DNA of 21,585 nucleotides, from positions 1 to 21,585 of the forward strand of contig DASWBH010000485.1 in assembly GCA_036390755.1 (NCBI GenBank), read 5' to 3'. Below are positions 6,069-13,012 of this stretch, in pieces; the stretch's first letter is position 1, and every line of letters begins with the position of its first letter. Under the pieces are notes generated by a model. The model was not told the DNA's origin, did not search any database, and saw nothing but the letters and a program-made list of their open reading frames with translations. The DNA comes from DASVHS01 sp036390755 (lineage in GTDB: Bacteria > Acidobacteriota > Thermoanaerobaculia > Gp7-AA8). A program made the position numbers and the translations under genes.

Positions 6069-7046
6069 TTACGTCGTAGGGATGTTCTGATCGTTGATCT
6101 GGATGAATGCATCCTTGCGCAGGCGATCCAGATAGGCCTTCAGGTCGCGCTGGAACGTCTCTTCGCTGACGTCTTTGCGCAGCTTGTCCTTGACCGATTC
6201 GAACGCCGGCACCTCTGACGGCATCCGCTGCTCGACTTTCAGAATGTGCCAACCAGACTTCGTCTCGATCGGGCCGATGATGGTGCCGGCCGTGGCGTTG
6301 AATACGGCCTTGTCGAGATCGGGCAGCAGTTCGCCGCGCGCCACTTCCCCGAGGTCGCCGCCTTTGTCTTTGGTGCCGGATTCGGATTGGGCCATGGCCG
6401 TCTTCGCGAAGTCAGCGCCGGCGCGAAGCTGCGTCGCGACATCATTCGCTTTCTGCCGAGCCGTTTCGACCGCCGCCGGCGCGTCGGGCCGAACGACCAC
6501 GATCTCGCGGAGATGCGCGCGCTCGGGAAGGCGGTACCGCTCCTTGTCGCGATCGTAACGCTCGCGAAGCTCGCGGTCATCCAGGTCCTCGCGGTTGCGC
6601 AGCTCGCGGCCGAACACCTTGTTCGTCAGCAGCGTGTCGCGCAGGCGCGCCTCCATGTCGGCGCGCGACAGACCTGATTTCTTCAGCGAGTCCTCGAACT
6701 GCTCGTCCGTGCTGATGCCGTACTGCTGCTTGAGGCGCACGACGGCCTCCTTCAGCTCCGCGTCCGACACCGTGACGCCGATACGATCCGCGCGGTCCTT
6801 GATCAGCAGCTCGTTGATCAGGTCGTCGACGAGGTTCTTGCGGATCTCCTGCTTCCTTGCCGTAATTTCGGCCGGAGTTCCGCCGCTCTGTTCCGCTTCT
6901 GCATATGCATCGCGGAGCCGCTTCTCGTATTGGGACCGCGTGACGATGCGATCGCCGACGCGAACGATGATCGACTCGAGCGTTTGCGCGGCGAATGCGC
7001 TCGCCGCTGCGAGAGAGATAGCCAGTGTGATGAGTGTTTTTTTCAT
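6069..7046 (-). CDS. SurA-like periplasmic parvulin-type peptidyl-prolyl isomerase
   Basis: 325 aa. A Sec signal peptide is clear (MKKTLITLAISLAAASAFAA, residues 1-20), so the protein acts outside the inner membrane. A SurA-type N-terminal helical chaperone domain follows (VRVGDRIVTRSQYEKRL, then LVDDLINELLIKDRADRIGVTVSDAEL). A single parvulin (rotamase) domain spans about residues 175-275, with AHLREIVV, ADFAKTAMAQSESGTKDKGGDLGEVARGELLPDLDKAVFN and KSGWHILKVEQR as landmarks. A C-terminal helix completes the chaperone core. Unlike E. coli SurA (two parvulin domains, 428 aa) it has one. Its likely role is folding of exported proteins. It lies 48 nt downstream of a second parvulin-family gene, and both follow mfd. 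Confidence 0.9.
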   Translation of the reverse strand: MKKTLITLAISLAAASAFAAQTLESIIVRVGDRIVTRSQYEKRLRDAYAEAEQSGGTPAEITARKQEIRKNLVDDLINELLIKDRADRIGVTVSDAELKEAVVRLKQQYGISTDEQFEDSLKKSGLSRADMEARLRDTLLTNKVFGRELRNREDLDDRELRERYDRDKERYRLPERAHLREIVVVRPDAPAAVETARQKANDVATQLRAGADFAKTAMAQSESGTKDKGGDLGEVARGELLPDLDKAVFNATAGTIIGPIETKSGWHILKVEQRMPSEVPAFESVKDKLRKDVSEETFQRDLKAYLDRLRKDAFIQINDQNIPTT

Positions 7047-7094
7047 GGTTCGAAGATTCCGACGTGCAGCGTCGACAACAAGTTACGCCCGGAT

Positions 7095-7979
7095 TTATTC
7101 ATTCGCGGCCGTCGGGAGCGTTCCCGAGTAACGGAAGGGGAGCCGCTTCGTCAAAACGGCAATCGGCAGGTCCCGGCGCGCCGAGGAAACGAGCTGAGCC
7201 ATGCGGTCGCGGATGGCATCCTCGCGCAGCCGCTGCCGGATGACGGGCGCGGCCGTGCTGAAGTCGACCACTCCCGGCGGGCGGCGCTCGTCAACCTTGA
7301 ATATATGGAAGCTCGCGTCGGTGCGGATCACGTTGCTGACCGAGCCCGGTGAGAGGCCGAAGATCTCATCCTCGAACATCTTCGGCAGCTCGCCGTGGCT
7401 GACGTAGCCGATGTCGCCGCCTTTCTTCGCATTCGGCGCGAGCGAGTACTGCCGCGACAGTTCTTCGAATGAGGCGCCTTTCTTGAGTTTCGCCACGATC
7501 TGATCCGCGAGCGTTTCGTCATGCACGAGGATCTGGCGGACGTGCAGCTCCTCGCCGCTGCGGAATTCGTTCTGGTGCTGTTCGTAGTACGTCCGGACCT
7601 GCGCTTCGTCCGGCTCGGGAAGTTCGGCCGAAATGTTCGTGATGAGTTTCTGCCTGCGCATCTCATCGCGCTTCTCGACTACGGTCGCGCCGGCGTCGCT
7701 GCGAACAGCGGCAGCAATCGCGTCGGCGGGCACCTCGACGCCGTGCGTCGCCGCATATTCGGCGAGCACCGCTTCCTCGACGTACTGATCGAGCATCGCG
7801 CTCGCGACTTCCGGGGCCGTCTGCGCGAGCTCGGTGCCGGCGTTGCGCTCGAGGTAGCGCTTGAAGTCGGCGAGCGTCAGTTGCCGGTCGCCAATGCGCA
7901 CGATCACGTCGGGTGGTGTGGCGGGAGTGCGGTGGCACGCGACGATCGCGATGAGTACGAACGCGAGGAGTCGGCGCAT
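7095..7979 (-). CDS. PpiC-type peptidyl-prolyl isomerase lipoprotein (PrsA/SurA-like foldase)
   Basis: 294 aa from the ATG at 7979. The N-terminus MRRLLAFVLIAIVACHRTP is a lipoprotein signal with lipobox IVAC (lipidated Cys15). This favours 7979 over the upstream GTG at 8030, which would overlap the mfd stop as GTGA and put 17 residues before the signal. An N-terminal helical domain (LADFKRYLERNAGTEL, MLDQYVEEAVLAEYAATHGVEV) precedes a parvulin domain running from VRQILVHDETLADQIV through ASFEELSRQYSLAPNAKKGGDIGYVSHGELPKMFEDEIF to FHIFKVDERRPP. It is a membrane-anchored foldase for secreted proteins, paralogous to the next gene. No Shine-Dalgarno is seen upstream of 7979, so the start carries some doubt. 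Confidence 0.88.
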   Translation of the reverse strand: MRRLLAFVLIAIVACHRTPATPPDVIVRIGDRQLTLADFKRYLERNAGTELAQTAPEVASAMLDQYVEEAVLAEYAATHGVEVPADAIAAAVRSDAGATVVEKRDEMRRQKLITNISAELPEPDEAQVRTYYEQHQNEFRSGEELHVRQILVHDETLADQIVAKLKKGASFEELSRQYSLAPNAKKGGDIGYVSHGELPKMFEDEIFGLSPGSVSNVIRTDASFHIFKVDERRPPGVVDFSTAAPVIRQRLREDAIRDRMAQLVSSARRDLPIAVLTKRLPFRYSGTLPTAANE

Positions 7980-8026
7980 TCGAAGGGAGAGGTTAGCAGA
8001 GCGGCGGCAAGCCGTCGCGGTCCGGA

Positions 8027-11000
8027 TCACGCGGCGATCGACTGCAGCAGCTCCTCGATCGCGTCGATCACCTTCGATCCGTGCTCTTTCAGCGGGAACG
8101 ACAGCGCTCCGTTCGGCGTGAACTTCATCTGCGGGTCGGAGTGGATCATCTGCAGGAGCTTGTTGGGATCGACGCGCGCCGACTGCGAGAGTTTCACCAC
8201 GCCGCGCGCGCCGTCGCGGACGATCGAGATCACGCCGAGCGACTGCGCGTAACGCTTCACCTTCACGAAGCGCAGCAGGTTGTCGATATTCGGCGGAACG
8301 GCGCCGAAGCGGTCGCGCAGCTCGTTGCGGATGTCTTCGAGCCGCTGATCGTTCTGGGCCGAGGCGATCTTCTTGTAGAACGTCATGCGCAGGTTCTCGT
8401 CGCTGATGTAGTTCTTCGGGATGTAGATGTCCACGCCGATGTTCATCGAAGTCTCGACTTCTTCCTCGATGCGCTCGCCCTTCATCTCGCGGATCGTCTC
8501 TTCGAGCAGCTTCGTGTACATCTCGAATCCGACGGCGGCGATCTCTCCGGACTGTTCGCCGCCGAGGAGGTTGCCGGCGCCGCGGATTTCGAGGTCGCGG
8601 GCGGCGATGCGGAATCCGGCGCCGAGGTCGGAGAACTCCTGGATTGCGGCGAGGCGTTTGCGCGCGTCGCTCGTCAGCACACGGTCGCTCGGCACAAGCA
8701 GGTAGCAGAAGGCCAGGCGATCGCTCCGCCCGACGCGGCCGCGGAGCTGGTAGAGCTGCGAGAGGCCGAATCGCTCCGCGTGATTGATCAGAATCGTGTT
8801 GCAGGCCGGGATATCGATGCCGTTCTCGATGATCGTCGTCGCCAGCAGCACGTCGTATTCTCGGTTGATGAATGCGAGCATGGCTCGCTCGAGCTCGCGC
8901 TCATCCATCTGCCCGTGGCCGACGATCACGCGCAATCCGGGCAGGAGCTTCTCGAGATACTCCTTCATCCCGTAGATGGACTCGACGCGATTGTGAACGA
9001 AGAACACCTGCCCTCCCCGGCCCACTTCGAACTCGATCGCCTCACGGATGAAGTCATCGTTGAACGGCACGACGTTCGTCTGGATCGCCAGACGATCCTT
9101 CGGCGGCGTCTCGATCACGGAGATGTCGCGGATGCCGACGAGCGACATGTGCAGCGTGCGCGGGATCGGCGTCGCCGACATGGCCAGGACGTCCACGGCT
9201 TTCTTCAGCTGTTTGAGCTTCTCCTTCTGCGCGACGCCGAAGCGCTGCTCCTCGTCGATGACCACGAGGCCGATGTCCTTGAACGCGATGTCCTTCGACA
9301 GGATGCGGTGCGTGCCGATGATGATGTCGATCTCGCCGGTCTCGAGCTTGCGGACGATTTCCTTCTGCTCTTTGGCCGAGTAGTAGCGCGACATCAGCTC
9401 GATCGTGACGGGGAACGACGCGAAGCGGCGCATGAACGTGCGCGAGTGCTGGAAAGCGAGGATGGTCGTCGGGGCGAGCACTGCGACCTGCTTGCCATCC
9501 ATGACTGATTTGAACGCCGCGCGCATGGCCACTTCCGTCTTCCCGTATCCGACGTCGCCGCAGAGAAGGCGGTCCATCGGCTTGCGCGACTCCATGTCCG
9601 ACTTCACGTCGTCGATGGCCGCCTCCTGATCCTCCGTCTCGTCGAATTCGAACGCCTCTTCGAACTCGAACTGCCACGGCGAGTCCTTGCTGAACGCGTG
9701 ACCCTGGACCATCTGCCGCGTGGCGTAGAGCTTGAGCAGCTCATCGGCCATGTCGCGCATCGCTTTCTTGACAGACGCTTTCGTGCGCGCCCATGACGTG
9801 CCGCCGAGCTTGTCGAGTTTCGGCGGGACGTCCGTGCCGCCGGAGTACTTCTGAATGAGGTTCAGGTTCTCCATCGGCATCAGCAGCTTGCCGCCGGAGG
9901 AGTACTCGATCTCCATCACTTCGCGTTCGGTCTCGCCGAACGGGATGCGCTGCAGGCCGACGTAGCGGCCGACACCGTGATCGACGTGAACGATGTAGTC
10001 GCCGACCTTGAGGTCGCGCAGATCGGTGACGAAGGCGTCGCTCGTTTTCTTCTTCCCGCCGATGCGTGTCGATGTCGGTGGTTCAAAGAGGTCCCATTCC
10101 GAGTAGGCGGTGAGGTTGATCTCATCGAGAGCGAAACCGCGCGCGAGATTGCCCGGCGTGACCAGCAGCTCGGATGTGAGCTGGCTCGCGTTATCGGCGA
10201 ACGGCACATCGAACTCGCGCAGGAGGCGCTCGACTTTCTCGCGGCCGCCTTTCGTCGCCGTGAAGAAGATCTGCCGGCGCCGTTCTCCGTGTCCTTTCCG
10301 GAGATCGGCCGTGAATTCGGAGAGCCGGTTCGTGTAGCGATCGACCGAAGGACCGTAAATGCGCAGCTCCTCGAATTCCTGCGACGCGACGTGCACTTCG
10401 CTGAGCGCGATGCCCGCGTTGCCGATCAGGTTGAGAACGTCGGGGCCGGGAACGACGACCTTTTCCGGCGGATAAGCGGCGCGGCCCTTTTCGGCGGAGG
10501 CTTCGTATTCAGCGCGCAGGAGACTCTCGTATTTGGCGATGGTTGTCGTGATCTGGTCCGGCTCGACGAGCGCCATCTGCCAGTCGTCGCCGGTGATGTA
10601 CTCGGCGAACGTGACGGATGGCGCGACCACGGGCAGGTAGTGGTCGACGCCGGGGAATGTCCCGTTCTCGGCGAGGCGATCGATCTTCTCGGCGAGATCG
10701 CGTTTGTAGAGCGGGTCGTTGAAGTCGAGCGACAGGCGCCGCGCCAGTGCCGTGCGCATCTCGCGATCGATCGAGAACTGCGTCATCGGCAGGATCATCA
10801 CCGGGCCCGCGGCTTCTTCCGACCGCTGCGTCTCGACCTCGAACCAGCGCAGCGAGTCGATCGTGTCGCCGAATAGCTCGACGCGCACAGGCTTCGGTGC
10901 CGTCGCGGGAAACAGATCAAGGATGCCGCCGCGGAATGCGAACTCGCCGGCCTCGCCGACGAGATCGGTGCGCACGAAACCGTTCTCGACGAGCTTCTGC

Positions 11001-11470
11001 AGCAGGTCATGAAGGTCGAGGTCCTCACCTTCGGCGAGGCGGATCGTGCGCGCGCGAAACTTCTCCGCGACCGGCAGGCGCTGGAACAGTGCGCGGGCCG
11101 GGACGATGAGCACGTCCACGGCGCGATCCATCAGCATGCCCAGCGCGCGGATCTCTTCGCGGACGACCCCGAGTGAGGGCCCGAGGTCCTGGTAGGGCGA
11201 GAGGGATGGAGCGGGGTAGACGGAGACGCAGCGCGGATCGCGATGGAAGAGGCGCAGCGCGGTCTCGAAGTCGGAGGTCGCCGATTCGCCGGCCATCACG
11301 ATCGCCAGCCGCTTGCGCGTCTGCTCCTGCAGCGTGGCGAGCAGCAGCGCGCGCGCTTCGACCGAGGCGCCGGTGATTTCGAACCGGCGATTGGCCGAGA
11401 TCAGGCGCCGGAAGGAAGGCGTGGTGGCGAGCTCGTGGCGGATGCTCGCGATGAGGGTGTCGTTGCGCAA
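8027..11470 (-). CDS. mfd: Transcription-repair coupling factor Mfd
   Basis: 1147 aa, essentially the length of E. coli Mfd (1148). It is an ATP-driven translocase that removes stalled RNA polymerase from lesions and recruits UvrA. In order it has a UvrB-like N-terminal region (residues about 1-350), the CarD-like RNA-polymerase-interacting domain (about 485-545: LKVGDYIVHVDHGVGRYVGL, then GKLLMPMENLNLIQKY), and the superfamily 2 helicase with Walker A GDVGYGKTE (about 637), APTTILAFQH, GTHRIL, DEEQRFG (about 742) and SATPIPRTL. The RecG-like TRG segment (LLATTIIENGIDIP, QLYQLRGRVGRS, GAGNLLGGEQSG) and the C-terminal autoinhibitory domain complete it. The only start before the conserved region is TTG at 11470, with no obvious Shine-Dalgarno, and a 71-bp perfect palindrome lies 58 bp upstream. 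Downstream foldase genes follow closely. Confidence 0.97.
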   Translation of the reverse strand: MRNDTLIASIRHELATTPSFRRLISANRRFEITGASVEARALLLATLQEQTRKRLAIVMAGESATSDFETALRLFHRDPRCVSVYPAPSLSPYQDLGPSLGVVREEIRALGMLMDRAVDVLIVPARALFQRLPVAEKFRARTIRLAEGEDLDLHDLLQKLVENGFVRTDLVGEAGEFAFRGGILDLFPATAPKPVRVELFGDTIDSLRWFEVETQRSEEAAGPVMILPMTQFSIDREMRTALARRLSLDFNDPLYKRDLAEKIDRLAENGTFPGVDHYLPVVAPSVTFAEYITGDDWQMALVEPDQITTTIAKYESLLRAEYEASAEKGRAAYPPEKVVVPGPDVLNLIGNAGIALSEVHVASQEFEELRIYGPSVDRYTNRLSEFTADLRKGHGERRRQIFFTATKGGREKVERLLREFDVPFADNASQLTSELLVTPGNLARGFALDEINLTAYSEWDLFEPPTSTRIGGKKKTSDAFVTDLRDLKVGDYIVHVDHGVGRYVGLQRIPFGETEREVMEIEYSSGGKLLMPMENLNLIQKYSGGTDVPPKLDKLGGTSWARTKASVKKAMRDMADELLKLYATRQMVQGHAFSKDSPWQFEFEEAFEFDETEDQEAAIDDVKSDMESRKPMDRLLCGDVGYGKTEVAMRAAFKSVMDGKQVAVLAPTTILAFQHSRTFMRRFASFPVTIELMSRYYSAKEQKEIVRKLETGEIDIIIGTHRILSKDIAFKDIGLVVIDEEQRFGVAQKEKLKQLKKAVDVLAMSATPIPRTLHMSLVGIRDISVIETPPKDRLAIQTNVVPFNDDFIREAIEFEVGRGGQVFFVHNRVESIYGMKEYLEKLLPGLRVIVGHGQMDERELERAMLAFINREYDVLLATTIIENGIDIPACNTILINHAERFGLSQLYQLRGRVGRSDRLAFCYLLVPSDRVLTSDARKRLAAIQEFSDLGAGFRIAARDLEIRGAGNLLGGEQSGEIAAVGFEMYTKLLEETIREMKGERIEEEVETSMNIGVDIYIPKNYISDENLRMTFYKKIASAQNDQRLEDIRNELRDRFGAVPPNIDNLLRFVKVKRYAQSLGVISIVRDGARGVVKLSQSARVDPNKLLQMIHSDPQMKFTPNGALSFPLKEHGSKVIDAIEELLQSIAA

Positions 11471-11527
11471 GTGACTGGACTGGACTTTATCCTGAGCCGC
11501 GAAGACGGCGAAGGCACCTGCAAGGAG

Positions 11528-11598
11528 GGGGTCAGGTCTGTAGTTCCCAGTTTTTTCTTCGCTGGGTAGAAAAAACTGGGAACTACAGACCTGACCCC
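11528..11598. repeat. Perfect 30-bp inverted repeat with 11-nt loop (REP/MITE-like palindrome)
   Basis: The left arm 11528-11557 begins GGGGTCAGGTCTGTAG and ends in six T and a C. The right arm 11569-11598 is its exact reverse complement. The loop is TTCGCTGGGTA. It occupies the space between the VWA stop (11609) and the mfd start (11470). Outer ends in GGGGTCAGG resemble, from memory, palindromes scattered in genomes that carry REP-associated IS200-like transposases. No transposase is in this window, and no flanking target duplication is visible (CAAGGAG against ATAATTA). Perfect arms argue for recent insertion or active maintenance. Any effect on transcription is unknown. Confidence 0.9.
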
Positions 11599-11608
11599 AT
11601 AATTAATC

Positions 11609-13012
11609 TCAAGGCGCGAAATACCCGCGGATCGTCCGCGCCGTCAGCTTCGGCGACGCCACCAGCACGCGGATGGCGCGCCACTGGTTCGGCTTCGCGT
11701 AATCGGTGACCTGGTAGCGGATGACGAACTGCGCGCGCAGATCGTTTTCGATCTCGTGGTACTTCGCACGCAGGTCGCTCGCCGTCGCCGTCGCGACGAA
11801 GCCGCCCGTCTCGACTGCGAGATTCTTCAGGTACTCGATGTCCTTGATCGAGGTGTCGCTGCCGGTGTCGTAGGCGATGAAGTACAGCGGGATGCCTGCA
11901 GTGGTCGCGGCTTTTTTCACGTCGTCGTACGAATCGATCGACGATGTATCGCCGCCATCGGTCAGCACGACGATCGCGCGGCGGTTCTGCTCGTCCTTCA
12001 GCTCGCGAATCGCGCTCTCCACTGCGTCGTACAGCGCTGTGCGGCCTTGCGGCGTGATTCCCTCCAGCGCCTTCGCGACGAGGGCGCTGTCATCGGTGAG
12101 CGCCTGCTTGCGTCGTGGCACATCCTGGACGGCGAAGACGCTGCAGCGATCGCCTTTTTTCAGCGTGTGGGAGACGAACTCCTGTGCCGCTTTCGTCGCG
12201 CGATCGATGCTGTACGTCATGCTGGCCGACGCATCGACCAGAAGCGCGATCGAGATCGGTTGATTGAACGCCTTGCCGAACTCGATGATCTTCGCTTCCG
12301 ATCCGTTGTCGAGGACCCGGAAGAGCGAGCGGTCGACGTCGTCGTGCGTGACGCCGTCGCGATCGACGACCGACACGAAGATCGGCACCGTCCGCACCTG
12401 GATCTGCTCGACGTGCACGTCGCCGGCGCTCGACCAGAAGTCGGCCGCTTCATCGCCCGACTTCGCCCGCGCCGTCACTTCGACGAATCCGCTGGCGATA
12501 ACATCGGGAGGAATCGTGAACCGGTACGGCGGCTCCTTCGCATCGACAACGAGCTTGCCCGCGTCCCAGAGCTCGACGACTTCCACCGGATCATCGGCCG
12601 GCGCGGTCGTCGTCGCTTCGAAGATGTGCGCGACGAGATCGACGGGCTTGACCTTCACGCTGAGCGGGAGATGGCCGCGGTTGATCGTCTCGTGCCACTG
12701 GACTCGATGCTTGCCCGCTCCCGTTGCCGTGACGCTGATCTTGTGCTCGACCGCCGTCGGTCCGAAGTCGACAGTCAGTTTGTAGGGGGACGGAAGCGCA
12801 TCGGCGATCCGCTGTCCGTCGACAGCCACCGCAACGCGCGCGTCATCGAATCCCGGATCGACGGTCACTTCGACGACGCCTTTGTATTCGGTAGTGGGGA
12901 CCTCAGCGTTGCGACTCAAAACGAGCTGGGTGCTCGCGTTTGCCGTTGCGACAACGCTACCGAGGAGGAGTGCTGACAGGACCCACTGCTTGTGAAACCG
13001 TGCTGCGTTCAT
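11609..13012 (-). CDS. Secreted VWA-domain protein (VWFA-related Acidobacterial type)
   Basis: 467 aa with a signal peptide (residues about 8-26, ending ANA). Residues about 30-205 are beta-rich and resemble Ig- or Big-like domains (VEVTVDPGFDDARVAVAVDGQ, ELWDAGKLVVDAKEPPYRFTIP). Then comes VSVVDRDGVTHDDVDRSLFRVLDNGSEAKI, the typical lead-in of TIGR03436-type proteins. The VWA domain has an intact MIDAS: DASAS (about 259), a Thr in GRTALYD and TDGGDTS (about 352), so metal-dependent adhesion is plausible. It ends RTIRGYFAP, as this group usually does. Function is unknown; a protein-binding role in the envelope is inferred. The gene overlaps the preceding transglycosylase gene by 56 nt. A GTG at 12982 is an alternative start that keeps the signal peptide. 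Confidence 0.85.
   Translation of the reverse strand: MNAARFHKQWVLSALLLGSVVATANASTQLVLSRNAEVPTTEYKGVVEVTVDPGFDDARVAVAVDGQRIADALPSPYKLTVDFGPTAVEHKISVTATGAGKHRVQWHETINRGHLPLSVKVKPVDLVAHIFEATTTAPADDPVEVVELWDAGKLVVDAKEPPYRFTIPPDVIASGFVEVTARAKSGDEAADFWSSAGDVHVEQIQVRTVPIFVSVVDRDGVTHDDVDRSLFRVLDNGSEAKIIEFGKAFNQPISIALLVDASASMTYSIDRATKAAQEFVSHTLKKGDRCSVFAVQDVPRRKQALTDDSALVAKALEGITPQGRTALYDAVESAIRELKDEQNRRAIVVLTDGGDTSSIDSYDDVKKAATTAGIPLYFIAYDTGSDTSIKDIEYLKNLAVETGGFVATATASDLRAKYHEIENDLRAQFVIRYQVTDYAKPNQWRAIRVLVASPKLTARTIRGYFAP

Noticed and set aside
8081..9508. Long plus-strand ORF (475 codons) opposite mfd, and similar long ORFs opposite the VWA, transglycosylase and permease genes
   Set aside because: These are antisense shadows common in high-GC DNA. 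Their composition is Arg/Ala/Asp-rich with no family motif, while the other strand encodes recognisable proteins throughout.
11528..11598. Rho-independent terminator for the VWA gene
   Set aside because: The T-runs lie inside the stem, and no T-tract follows either end of the full hairpin. The 30-bp perfect arms are far longer than a terminator needs. Some termination effect cannot be excluded.
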